A stretch of DNA of 64,000 nucleotides, taken from positions 249,313 to 313,312 of the forward strand of contig NZ_LMJA01000012.1 of NCBI RefSeq assembly GCF_001428895.1, given 5' to 3'. The notes under the pieces were generated by a model. The model was not told the DNA's origin. It ran no database searches and saw nothing but the letters and a program-made list of their open reading frames with translations. Shown here one piece after another: positions 12,415 to 20,230 of the stretch. This DNA comes from Mycobacterium sp. Root265 (lineage in GTDB: Bacteria; Actinomycetota; Actinomycetes; Mycobacteriales; Mycobacteriaceae). The translations under genes were made by a program, and so were the position numbers. Every line of letters starts with the position of its first letter. Positions within the stretch are counted from its first letter, which is position 1.

Positions 12415-12466
12415 GGTACACAGGACCCACGGTCGACTCCATGGCGGCCGGTTTTCGGCTCTTGCA

Positions 12467-12522
12467 CCTCGGCAGAACAAAAAGTAAAGTCACTTTCAGT
12501 TTTGCTCACAGATCTGCCGAGG
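12467..12522 (+). promoter_or_regulatory. Nested inverted repeats upstream of the dioxygenase operon
   Basis: CCTCGGCAGA (12467-12476) and TCTGCCGAGG (12513-12522) are a perfect 10-bp inverted repeat. Between them, centred on 12491, lies a 27-bp imperfect palindrome (12478-12504) with core AAAGT-C-ACTTT and outer arms CAAAA/TTTTG; 10 of 13 base pairs match. The right outer arm abuts the start codon region and overlaps the GAGGAG ribosome site. This looks like a repressor operator, possibly for the operon's own TetR, or a leader hairpin that can hide the ribosome site. Confidence 0.5.
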
Positions 12523-12528
12523 AGCGCC

Positions 12529-13632
12529 ATGGAATCCTTCGTTCACCTGCGAAAAGGCAAGACGCCGAGACGCGTGCACGCCGACCTCGACGGCCTCAAG
12601 GACGACGAGTTGGGTCGCGGCGGCTTCGTCGGCCGGACCGCGAACATGTACCGGCGCAACGACCCCACCGCCTACCGCACCGTCGGCCCCCTGCGCCCCA
12701 CCGACGTGCTGTCTTCAGAACTGAAACCCAGCGATGCCACCGATGCGCACGGCGGCCCGCTGCTGATGTTCTCCAACGACGACTGCCTGGTCCTGCTGTC
12801 GCGGCGGACCGAGGAGATGCCGTTCTTCGTCCGCTACGTCGACGGCGACCTGCTGATTTTTGTGCACAAGGGCGCCGGGCTGCTGGAGACCGAGTTCGGC
12901 CCGGTGCGTTACCGGGAGGGCGACTGGGTCTACATCCCGAAGGCGTGCACGTTCCGTCAGGTGCCCGACTCGGAGAGCACCTGGCTGATGATCCAGGCCA
13001 CCGATGACTTCCGGGTCCCGCCGGCGGGCATCCTGGGCCGGCACTTCCCGTTCGACCCCGCGCAGGTGACCATCCCGGAACCGGCGCCCAGCGAATCCGG
13101 CGTTGGCCCGCAAAAAGACGGAGAGTACGAGGTGCGCCTCATTCATGAAGGTGGGCCCACTTCGCTCTTCTATCAACACAATCCGCTCGATGTCGAGGGC
13201 TGGCGCGGGGACAACTTCCCGTTCACCTTCAACATCGAGGACTACACGGTCATCACCTCCGAGAGCGTGCACCTTCCGCCGACGGTGCACCTGTTCATGC
13301 AGGCCACCGGCGTCTACGTGATGAACTTCCTGCCCAAGCCCGCCGAAAGCGTCCCGGGTACCGAGCGCACCCCGTGGTATCACCGCAACGTCGACTACGA
13401 CGAGATCGCCTTCTTCCACTCCGGTTCGCTCTATGGCATCCCGATGCCACCCGGACTGGTTTCGCATGCGCCGCAAGGGGTTCACCACGGCGCGCCGGAG
13501 AAGGCCCGGGAGCGGGCCCGCCGCAAGTTCGATGACTATGACCGGGTGGACTGGTCGGTGATCGCCATCGACACTCGTCGCCGGCTCATCCCGTCCGCCG
13601 AAATCCTCGCCAACGATCTGGGGCAACACTAG
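12529..13632 (+). CDS. Homogentisate 1,2-dioxygenase-like cupin dioxygenase
   Basis: This 367-residue protein is a member of the homogentisate 1,2-dioxygenase family, non-haem iron enzymes that open the ring of 2,5-dihydroxyphenylacetate. It is clearly shorter than the roughly 430-residue classical enzymes. The iron-binding region is recognisable: WYHRN with His285, acidic Asp291/Glu292, and SHAPQGVHH with His313, His319 and His320. An N-terminal cupin half is visible around GDLLIFVHKGAG and GDWVYIPKACTF. The ATG follows GAGGAG with five-base spacing. It heads an operon that lacks 4-hydroxyphenylpyruvate dioxygenase, maleylacetoacetate isomerase and fumarylacetoacetase, so the natural substrate may be another gentisate- or homogentisate-like compound. 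Confidence 0.82.
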   Translation: MESFVHLRKGKTPRRVHADLDGLKDDELGRGGFVGRTANMYRRNDPTAYRTVGPLRPTDVLSSELKPSDATDAHGGPLLMFSNDDCLVLLSRRTEEMPFFVRYVDGDLLIFVHKGAGLLETEFGPVRYREGDWVYIPKACTFRQVPDSESTWLMIQATDDFRVPPAGILGRHFPFDPAQVTIPEPAPSESGVGPQKDGEYEVRLIHEGGPTSLFYQHNPLDVEGWRGDNFPFTFNIEDYTVITSESVHLPPTVHLFMQATGVYVMNFLPKPAESVPGTERTPWYHRNVDYDEIAFFHSGSLYGIPMPPGLVSHAPQGVHHGAPEKARERARRKFDDYDRVDWSVIAIDTRRRLIPSAEILANDLGQH

Positions 13633-13634
13633 AA

Positions 13635-14834
13635 ATGACTGCTGTCGAGACTCCCGTGAAGTTCGAGTACGAGCGCATCCCGTATCTCGTCGCCTACCAG
13701 AACACCTCCACCGTCCGCGACGTGTACGGCGGCGTCGCCGAACTCGTGGTGCTGGAGAGCTATCTGCTCAAGCCGAAAGAGAAGCCGAGCGACACCGTCC
13801 TGGTGTTCATGCACCCGATCGGCGGCGGCGCCTACCTGCCGATGATCAACGCGCTGGCCCGGGCCGGCCATCACGTCATCTACTGCAACAGCCGGTTCCG
13901 CGGCACCGACTCCGCACTGCTCATGGAAAAGGTCGTCGAGGACCTCGGCGAGTGCATCAAGGACGCCAAGAACCGCCTGGGTTACTCCCAGGTGGTGCTG
14001 GCCGGCTGGAGCGGCGGCGGGTCGCTGTCGGTCTTCTACCAGCAACAGGCCCAGCACCCGACGGTGACCTCAAGCCCCTCCGGCGACGGCCCCGACCTCA
14101 CCACGCTCGGTCTCATCCCGGCCGACGGCATCATGCTGCTGGCCGCCCACATCAGCCGCCACGGCACCATGACCGAGTGGATGGACGCCTCCATCCTCGA
14201 CGAGAACGACCCGTCCAAGCGGGATCCCGAGCTCGATCTGTACAACCCGGACAACCCGAATCAGCCGCCGTACACACCGGAATTCCTGGACCGCTACCAC
14301 CAGGCGCAGATCGCCCGGAACCGGCGAATCACCGCGTGGGTCAAGGAAAAGCTCGCCGAGATAAGAGCCAGTGGACGCCCCGGCGCGGATGTTGAAGAGT
14401 ACGCGTTCGTGGTGCACGGCACCATGGCCGATCCGCGCTGGCTGGATCCGACGGTCGACCCGAACGAACGCACCCCGGGCACGTGCTATCTGGGCGATCC
14501 TCAGGTGGTGAACAATTCCCCCGTCGGGCTGGCCCGGTTCTGCACCCTGCGCAGCTGGCTGTCGCAGTGGAGCTACGACGACGCCAACGGCGACGCCGTG
14601 AAGGCCGGCCCCGATATCGCGGTGCCCGCGCTGGTGATCGGCAACCTCGCCGACGACGCCTGCACACCGAGTCATACCCGCCGGCTGTTCGAGGCGATCG
14701 GGCACCCCGACAAGGAGATGCACGAGATCACCGGCGCCAACCACTACTACTCGGGACCCGACCAGCGCGGCACCCTGCGCCAGGCCGTCGGAGTGTGCAC
14801 GGACTGGCTGCACCGGCACGGATTCTCGCTATGA
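13635..14834 (+). CDS. Alpha/beta-hydrolase, dioxygenase-linked
   Basis: This 399-residue alpha/beta-hydrolase fold protein begins two bases after the dioxygenase stop codon. Visible elements are an oxyanion-type HPIGGG near residue 57, a nucleophile elbow GWSGGG with Ser126, and a late His in the GANHYYSGPDQ segment; a candidate Asp lies in NLADDACTP. Position and spacing suggest that it acts on the product of the dioxygenase, or hydrolyses an ester or thioester in the same pathway. It is longer than simple esterases, with a roughly 120-residue lid insertion between the elbow and the acidic residue. The substrate is unknown. Its stop overlaps the next gene's start as ATGA. Confidence 0.8.
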   Translation: MTAVETPVKFEYERIPYLVAYQNTSTVRDVYGGVAELVVLESYLLKPKEKPSDTVLVFMHPIGGGAYLPMINALARAGHHVIYCNSRFRGTDSALLMEKVVEDLGECIKDAKNRLGYSQVVLAGWSGGGSLSVFYQQQAQHPTVTSSPSGDGPDLTTLGLIPADGIMLLAAHISRHGTMTEWMDASILDENDPSKRDPELDLYNPDNPNQPPYTPEFLDRYHQAQIARNRRITAWVKEKLAEIRASGRPGADVEEYAFVVHGTMADPRWLDPTVDPNERTPGTCYLGDPQVVNNSPVGLARFCTLRSWLSQWSYDDANGDAVKAGPDIAVPALVIGNLADDACTPSHTRRLFEAIGHPDKEMHEITGANHYYSGPDQRGTLRQAVGVCTDWLHRHGFSL

Positions 14835-16135
14835 CGGCTCCCACCGGCGGGCTGGGGGCACCTCCCGCTTGCGGGGGAGAGCGGAGCGACCCGGGGATTG
14901 TGACCGGCGGGCAGGAGCGGAGCGACCCGGGGATTGTGACCGGCGCGCTGGACGGCATCCGGGTCCTCGAACTGGGCACCCTGATCTCGGGCCCGTTCGC
15001 CGGGAGGCTGCTCGGCGACATGGGCGCCGAGGTCATCAAGATCGAGCTGCCCGGGACGCCGGATCCGCTGCGCACCTGGGGGCAGGCCGAACTCGACGGG
15101 CACCATTTCTTCTGGACGGTGCACGCCCGCAACAAGAAAGCCGCCACGCTCGATCTGCGCACCGCCCGCGGCCGCGAGCTGTTCCTGGAACTGGTGGACC
15201 GCTCCGACATCATCGTGGAGAACTTCCGGCCCGGCACCCTGGAGAAATGGAACCTGGGCTACGACGTGCTGCGGGCCCGCAACAAGGGCATCATCCTGGT
15301 GCGGGTGTCCGGGTACGGCCAGACCGGACCGGATGCCGGTAAGGCCGGTTACGCCTCGGTCGCCGAGGCCGCCAGCGGGTTGCGCCACATGAACGGATTC
15401 CCCGGCGGCCCGCCACCGCGGCTGGCCTTGTCACTGGGTGACAGCCTGGCCGGGATGTTCGCCGCGCAGGGCGCGCTGGCTGCGCTCTACCGCCGCAGCG
15501 TCACCGGCGAGGGCCAGATCGTGGACACCGCGTTGACCGAAAGCTGCTTGGCCATCCAGGAATCCACCATCCCCGACTACGACGTCGGCGGCGTGGTCCG
15601 CGGACCGTCGGGTACCCGGCTGGAGGGCATCGCCCCGTCGAACATCTATCAGAGCGCCAATGGCAGCTGGGTGGTGATCGCGGCCAACCAGGACACGGTG
15701 TTCCGCCGGCTGTGCGCCGCGATGGGTAAGCCCGAACTGGCCACCGATGACCGGTTCGTCAACCACGTGGCCCGCGGCCGCAACCAGGACGAGATCGACA
15801 AGATCATCGGGGACTGGGCGGCCGAACGTGAACCGGCCGACATCATCGCCACGCTGTCGGAGGCCGGCGTGATCAGCGGCCCGATCAACACCGTGGCCGA
15901 GGTGGTCAACGACCCGCAGCTACAGGCCCGCGGGATGATCGCCGATCACTGGGATGAACGCATCGAGCGTAATGTCAAGGGACCGGGCGTGATCCCGGTC
16001 CTCTCGGTGACGCCGGGCAGCGTGCGCAACGGCGGTTCCGCGCGGCCCGGGCAGCACAATGACGAGGTGTACTCGGACCTGCTCGGTCTGAGCGCCGAGG
16101 AACTGACGACGCTGCGAGAGCAGGGGGTTTTGTGA
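14831..16135 (+). CDS. CaiB/BaiF (family III) CoA-transferase
   Basis: Family III CoA-transferases move CoA between carboxylic acids through an aspartyl intermediate. The conserved domain begins at LDGIRVLELGTLISGPFAG and shows GDMGAEVIKIE, NKKAATLDL, VENFRPGTLEKWNLGYD and VDTALTES (candidate catalytic Asp). From ATG 14831 the protein has 434 residues, but the first 36 are encoded by a repeat: a GC hairpin followed by two copies of a 36-bp unit that reads ERSDPGIVTG twice. Each copy contains an in-frame GTG (14900, 14936), and the second would begin VTGALDG, exactly where family similarity starts. The true start may therefore be 14936. The ATG at 14831 overlaps the upstream stop as ATGA. Confidence 0.9.
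   Translation: MTAPTGGLGAPPACGGERSDPGIVTGGQERSDPGIVTGALDGIRVLELGTLISGPFAGRLLGDMGAEVIKIELPGTPDPLRTWGQAELDGHHFFWTVHARNKKAATLDLRTARGRELFLELVDRSDIIVENFRPGTLEKWNLGYDVLRARNKGIILVRVSGYGQTGPDAGKAGYASVAEAASGLRHMNGFPGGPPPRLALSLGDSLAGMFAAQGALAALYRRSVTGEGQIVDTALTESCLAIQESTIPDYDVGGVVRGPSGTRLEGIAPSNIYQSANGSWVVIAANQDTVFRRLCAAMGKPELATDDRFVNHVARGRNQDEIDKIIGDWAAEREPADIIATLSEAGVISGPINTVAEVVNDPQLQARGMIADHWDERIERNVKGPGVIPVLSVTPGSVRNGGSARPGQHNDEVYSDLLGLSAEELTTLREQGVL
14853..14878 (+). repeat. 26-bp GC-hairpin repeat, copy 1
   Basis: The 26 bases from 14853 to 14878, containing CCTCCCGCTTGCGGGGG, are identical to those at 27591-27616 between nuoF and nuoG. The core CCCGC-TT-GCGGG can form a hairpin. Here the element lies inside the predicted N-terminal coding part of the CoA-transferase gene. 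Confidence 0.75.
14879..14945 (+). repeat. Tandem 36-bp direct repeat with in-frame GTG codons
   Basis: Bases 14879-14909 recur exactly at 14915-14945, a 36-bp period (12 codons). Each unit ends in GATTGTGACCGGCG, so each supplies a GTGA that is in frame with the CoA-transferase. The repeat directly follows the 26-bp hairpin element. Confidence 0.8.
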
Positions 16136-17034
16136 GTTTCCCGACGAAGGTCGATATCCGCGAGGTATGCCTGCGCGACGGTCTGCAGATCGAGGCGCCC
16201 ATCCCGCTGGCCGCCAAGATCGAGATCCTGGAGGCCATCGTGGCCACCGGGGTGCGCGAGGTGGAGGCCACCGCCTTCGTCTCGCCGTCGAAGGTGCCCG
16301 CCCTGGCCGATGCCGCCGAACTCGCCGCCGAGCTGTACCGCTTCCCCGACGTGGAGTTCTCGGCGCTGGTGGCCAGCCCCAACGGAGCCAAGCGGGCCAT
16401 CGCGGCCGGCCTGAACTCGATCGAGTACGTGGTGTCGGCATCCGACGCGCACAGCCGGGCCAACGTCGGCCGCGGGACAACGGAAGCGACGGCGGCCATC
16501 GCCGACGTGACCCGGATCGCCCATGACCACGGCGCAGGCGTCGAGGTCATCATCGCCACCGCCTGGGACTGCCCGTTCGACGGCCCCACCGCTGCCCACC
16601 GGGTGATCGAGATCGCCTCGGCGGCAGCCGAACTCGGTGTCGACCGGATTGCCATCGCCGACACCATCGGGACCACCACCCCGCGCCGGGTCACCACCTT
16701 GATCGAGCAGGTCCGCCCGGTGATCGGCGAGCTGCCGCTGGGCGCACACTTCCACAACACCCGCGGCGCGGGACTGGCCAGCGCGTACGCGGCGGTGGAA
16801 TCCGGGGTCACCCGGCTGGATGCCTCCGTCGGCGGTTTGGGTGGCTGCCCGTTCGCCCCGGGCGCCAGCGGCAACATCGCCACCGAGGATCTGGTGTACC
16901 TGTTGCGCGACAGTGGTATCGAGGTGGACGTCGACCTCGACGCGGCCATCGCCGCGGCCCGGGTCGCCCAGGATGCCGTCGGGCACGAGTTGCCCAGCGC
17001 GCTGCTGCGCGCCGGTGATCGCATACTGGCCTGA
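16132..17034 (+). CDS. Hydroxymethylglutaryl-CoA lyase-family enzyme
   Basis: This 300-residue DRE-TIM-type barrel splits 3-hydroxy-3-methylglutaryl-CoA, or a related tertiary hydroxyacyl-CoA, into acetyl-CoA and a keto acid. The active-site set is present: EVCLRDGLQ with Arg15/Asp16, metal ligands in GAHFHN (His206, His208), and the mobile-loop Cys239 in GGLGGCPFAPG. Its length matches bacterial HMG-CoA lyases. The GTG start overlaps the upstream CoA-transferase stop (GTGA). In leucine degradation this enzyme sits with methylcrotonyl-CoA carboxylase and isovaleryl-CoA dehydrogenase genes. None of those carboxylase genes is here, so it more likely serves the dioxygenase/CoA-transferase pathway around it. 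Confidence 0.88.
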   Translation: MSFPTKVDIREVCLRDGLQIEAPIPLAAKIEILEAIVATGVREVEATAFVSPSKVPALADAAELAAELYRFPDVEFSALVASPNGAKRAIAAGLNSIEYVVSASDAHSRANVGRGTTEATAAIADVTRIAHDHGAGVEVIIATAWDCPFDGPTAAHRVIEIASAAAELGVDRIAIADTIGTTTPRRVTTLIEQVRPVIGELPLGAHFHNTRGAGLASAYAAVESGVTRLDASVGGLGGCPFAPGASGNIATEDLVYLLRDSGIEVDVDLDAAIAAARVAQDAVGHELPSALLRAGDRILA

Positions 17035-17035
17035 T

Positions 17036-17650
17036 ATGACGCCCGCCGCATCGCTGACCGCCAAGGGCCGCCAGACCCGGGAAGCCATCGAGCTGGCCGC
17101 CCGGAAATTGTTCGCCGAACGCGGCTTTCACGGCACCACCCTGGCCGACATCACCTCGGCGGCCGGGAAGTCCTCGGCGGTGTTCTACCGGTACTTCGAT
17201 GACAAGGAAGATCTGCTGGCCTCACTGGCCGAATCGTTCCTGCACGATATCGTCGAGCCGTCCGGAACCCGGGTACCGCTGCCGGAGTCGCCGCAGGACA
17301 GCGAGTACTTCACCACGGTGGTGACCGGGTACTGGAACCTGTTCCGGCAGAACATCGGCATCATGATCGCCGTCGCCCAGCTCGGGGCCACCCAGCCGCG
17401 TTTCGCGCAGGTGCAGCACGAGTTCCGGCGTTTCGGTATGGACATGGTTGCCGGGTCGGTACGCCGGGCCCGCGAGCAGGGCTACGCGCAGGACCTAGAC
17501 CCGGAACACATCGCCGCCGCGATCGCGTTGCTGTTCGAGAACTTCACCGTCGTCGTGGTGGGCAACCCCGGCTCCGAGCTGCAGATCAGCGATGCCGACG
17601 CCATCAAGACGCTGTCGACGATCTGGAAGAAGACGCTGTACGGCCGCTGA
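17036..17650 (+). CDS. TetR-family transcriptional regulator of the catabolic operon
   Basis: This 204-residue regulator has an N-terminal TetR helix-turn-helix (about residues 10-58: RQTREAIELAARKLFAERGF, then TTLADITSAAGKSSAVFYRYF) and an all-helical ligand-binding domain. The ATG lies one base after the HMG-CoA-lyase stop codon, so it is embedded in the operon it probably represses. TetR proteins in such operons usually bind a CoA thioester or acid intermediate. A natural candidate operator is the nested palindrome at 12467-12522 upstream of the first gene. Longer upstream reading in this frame runs through the previous gene and is not credible. Confidence 0.88.
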   Translation: MTPAASLTAKGRQTREAIELAARKLFAERGFHGTTLADITSAAGKSSAVFYRYFDDKEDLLASLAESFLHDIVEPSGTRVPLPESPQDSEYFTTVVTGYWNLFRQNIGIMIAVAQLGATQPRFAQVQHEFRRFGMDMVAGSVRRAREQGYAQDLDPEHIAAAIALLFENFTVVVVGNPGSELQISDADAIKTLSTIWKKTLYGR

Positions 17651-17686
17651 GCCAGACCCAAGCCGATCAACAAACAGGAGATCACC

Positions 17687-18925
17687 GTGGATTTCGCCTT
17701 ACCCGAGCATCTTCCGGGCCTGCTGGCCGAGATGGACGCCTTCATCGAGGCCGAGATCAAGCCGCTGGAACGCGAGAACATGCAGTACTTCGACCGGCGC
17801 CGCGAGTTCGCCCGGACCGACCTGGACAACGGCGGCGTCCCGACCCGCGCCTGGGAGGACCTGCTCGACGAGATGCGGCGGCGCGCGGATGCCGCCGGGT
17901 GGCTGCGCTACGGGTTGCCCGAGGAGTTCGGCGGTCGCGGCGGAACGAACCTGGACATGGCCGTCATCAGGGAGCATTTGGCGCACAAGGGACTCGGGCT
18001 GCACAACGATCTGCAGGACGAGTCCTCGATCGTCGGGAACTTCCCGCAGGTCATCATGATGAGCCGGTTCGGCACCGAGGCCCAGAAGAAGGACTGGGTG
18101 GAGGCGATGCTGACCGGTGAGCGGTCGATGGCGTTCGGGCTCACCGAACCCAATCACGGCAGCGACGCCACCTGGATGGAGACCACCGCCGTGCGCGACG
18201 GTGACGACTGGGTGATCAACGGCGCCAAGCGCTGGAACACCGGTGTGCACCGGGCCACCCACGACCTGGTGTTCGCCCGCACCTCGGGCCAGGACGGCGC
18301 CGCGGTGGGGATCACCGCATTCCTGGTGCCCACCGATACCCCGGGTTTCACCGTGCCGTACTACTGGTGGACCTTCAACATGCCCAGCGACCACGGTGAG
18401 GTGGAGCTCAAGGATGTCCGGGTGCCCGCCGACGCGGTGCTCGGCGAGGTCGACCACGGCCTGGAGGTCGGCCAGACCTTTCTGCACGAGAACAGGATTC
18501 GGCAGGCGGCCAGCAGCCTGGGGGCGGCGCAGTACTGCATCGACCGGGCCGCCCAGTATGCCGGGGACCGGATCGTGTTCGGCAAGCCGCTGTCGGTGAA
18601 CCAGGCCGTGCAGTGGCCGCTGGCCGAGTTGCAGACCGAGGCCCAGATGGTGCGACTGCTGGTGTACTACGCCGCCTGGCATCTGGATCGCGATCACCAC
18701 ATGGAGGTCTCGGACAAGGTGTCGATGGCCAACTACCGGGCCAACCGGCTGGTGTGCGAGGCCGCGGACCGGGCGATGCAGATCCACGGCGGTGTCGGCT
18801 ACAGCCGTCATGAACCGTTCGAGCACATCTACCGGCACCACCGCCGGTACCGGATCACCGAGGGCGCCGAAGAGATTCAGATCCGCCGGGTCGCGCAGCG
18901 CATGCTGAAGTTCGGCCGCAAGTGA
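17687..18925 (+). CDS. Acyl-CoA dehydrogenase, LvaC/ACAD10-11-like
   Basis: This 412-residue FAD enzyme shows the acyl-CoA dehydrogenase fold: an N-terminal helical domain with EFGGRGGTNLDM, the flavin-contact segment GLTEPNHGSDATW near residues 150-165, and a C-terminal helical domain ending in QIHGGVGYSRHEPFEHIYR and RITEGAEEIQIRRVAQRML. The GTG start has CAGGAG upstream. Its stop overlaps the start of a kinase-fold gene, which in turn overlaps a DUF6285 gene. This dehydrogenase/kinase/DUF6285 set matches LvaC-LvaA-LvaB of levulinate catabolism and, as a split form, animal ACAD10/11, in which a 4-hydroxyacyl-CoA is phosphorylated and the phosphate eliminated. By that analogy the enzyme would convert a 4-phosphoacyl-CoA to an enoyl-CoA. 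Simple dehydrogenation is the alternative. Confidence 0.87.
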   Translation: MDFALPEHLPGLLAEMDAFIEAEIKPLERENMQYFDRRREFARTDLDNGGVPTRAWEDLLDEMRRRADAAGWLRYGLPEEFGGRGGTNLDMAVIREHLAHKGLGLHNDLQDESSIVGNFPQVIMMSRFGTEAQKKDWVEAMLTGERSMAFGLTEPNHGSDATWMETTAVRDGDDWVINGAKRWNTGVHRATHDLVFARTSGQDGAAVGITAFLVPTDTPGFTVPYYWWTFNMPSDHGEVELKDVRVPADAVLGEVDHGLEVGQTFLHENRIRQAASSLGAAQYCIDRAAQYAGDRIVFGKPLSVNQAVQWPLAELQTEAQMVRLLVYYAAWHLDRDHHMEVSDKVSMANYRANRLVCEAADRAMQIHGGVGYSRHEPFEHIYRHHRRYRITEGAEEIQIRRVAQRMLKFGRK

Positions 18926-19878
18926 CCGATCCCGCCGCGCTCGCTGCTGTGTTGGCGCCCGCGCTGGGCGAGGTCACGGTGACCGATCTGCGGGTGCTCA
19001 CCGGCGGGGCCAGCCGCGCCACCTGGGCCTTCGATGCGCAGACGGCATCCGGCGCGCGCGCCCTGATCCTGCGTACCGGTCCACCCGATGACGTGCACGC
19101 CAGCATGGAGTTGGAGGCAGCCGCCCTGCGCCGCGCCGCCACCACCGGGGCCCCGGTGCCGGAGATCATTGCCGCCGACAATTCGCCTGCCGCGCTGGGC
19201 AATCCGTACCTGATCTGCGATTTCATCGGTGGTGAGACCATCGTCCGCAAGATCCAGCGCACCCTCGACGACACGTCTCGGGCGCGCCTGCTGCGTCAAT
19301 GCGCGCAGGCGCTGGCCGCGATCCATCGGGCCGACCCCGACGGCATCGGGCTACCGGCCTCCGACCCGCTGCAGGAATGGCGTCACCAGCTCGACGAGAT
19401 GGGCGACACCACAGCCACATTCGAGTGGGCCTTCCGGTGGCTGGAATTGCATCGCCCTCAGGCCACCCCGCCGGTGCTGGTGCACGGAGACTTCCGGATG
19501 GGCAACCTGATCGTCGACGATGACGGGCTGGCGGCGGTGCTGGACTGGGAACTGACCCATATCGGCGAGGCCCTCGATGACCTGGCCTGGTTCTGCATCC
19601 GCGCCTGGCGTTTCGGCGCGCCCGGATCGCTCGGCGCGGGCGGACTCGGCAGCATCGAAGATTTCGTGGCCGCCTACGAGGAGGCGGGCGGGTCCGCGGT
19701 GGATCGCACCGCCCTGCGCTGGTGGCTGGTCGCGGCCACCCTGCGCTGGGGGGTCATCTGCCGCTACCAGTACGAGCGGCACCGCTCCGGGCTGGCCCGC
19801 TCGGTCGAGTTGGCCGCCATCGGGCGACGGGTGTGCGAGACGGAGTACGACCTGCTCAACCTCTTGGAGACCACGTGA
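18922..19878 (+). CDS. LvaA-like acyl-CoA kinase (phosphotransferase/APH fold)
   Basis: This 318-residue APH/ChoK-fold kinase has the catalytic loop HGDFRMGN (His188, Asp190) and the metal-binding DWE (Asp208). An N-terminal lobe shows LTGGASRATW and a Lys-less LRTG strand, with a conserved Glu in MELEAAALRR. Proteins of this family beside an acyl-CoA dehydrogenase and a DUF6285 gene include LvaA, which phosphorylates the 4-hydroxyl of 4-hydroxyvaleryl-CoA with the help of LvaB. The GTG start overlaps the dehydrogenase stop by four bases, and the stop overlaps the DUF6285 start by four bases, so translation of the three is probably coupled. It is unlikely to be an antibiotic kinase. Confidence 0.82.
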   Translation: MTDPAALAAVLAPALGEVTVTDLRVLTGGASRATWAFDAQTASGARALILRTGPPDDVHASMELEAAALRRAATTGAPVPEIIAADNSPAALGNPYLICDFIGGETIVRKIQRTLDDTSRARLLRQCAQALAAIHRADPDGIGLPASDPLQEWRHQLDEMGDTTATFEWAFRWLELHRPQATPPVLVHGDFRMGNLIVDDDGLAAVLDWELTHIGEALDDLAWFCIRAWRFGAPGSLGAGGLGSIEDFVAAYEEAGGSAVDRTALRWWLVAATLRWGVICRYQYERHRSGLARSVELAAIGRRVCETEYDLLNLLETT

Positions 19879-20213
19879 GCGACCTGCACTACAAGCCGAC
19901 CGCCGCCGAACTCGTCGCCGCCGTCGCGGAGTTCCTGGAGGGCGAAGTCCGCGACGAGACATCGGGGGCGGTGAATTTTCACGCCCGCGTCGCCGCGAAC
20001 GTGTTACGCATCGTGGAACGCGAACTGCTCGACGACACCGTCGACGAGCCCCGGGCCGCGCTGTCCTCGCTCGGTTTCGACGACGAATCCGCGCTGGCGG
20101 CCGCCATCCGGGCCGGGGACTTCGACGGGCGCGGCGATGCGGTGTTGCCGACGTTGCGTGCGCTGGTGGCACACCGGCTCCGGGTCGCGCACCCCGGCTA
20201 CGAGGAGGCGTGA
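19875..20213 (+). CDS. DUF6285 / LvaB-like small partner protein
   Basis: This 112-residue, mostly helical protein has the DUF6285 pattern: YKPTAAELVAAVAEFLEGEV near the N-terminus, FHARVAANVLRIVEREL in the middle and ALVAHRLRVAHPGY at the end. In Pseudomonas the corresponding small protein LvaB is needed by the kinase LvaA; its biochemical role is not well defined. The GTG at 19875 is chosen because it overlaps the kinase stop (GTGA) and starts just before the conserved region. It is the last gene of the plus-strand operon; the next gene is on the other strand. Confidence 0.8.
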   Translation: MSDLHYKPTAAELVAAVAEFLEGEVRDETSGAVNFHARVAANVLRIVERELLDDTVDEPRAALSSLGFDDESALAAAIRAGDFDGRGDAVLPTLRALVAHRLRVAHPGYEEA

Positions 20214-20230
20214 GTCAGCCGCACGCACGC

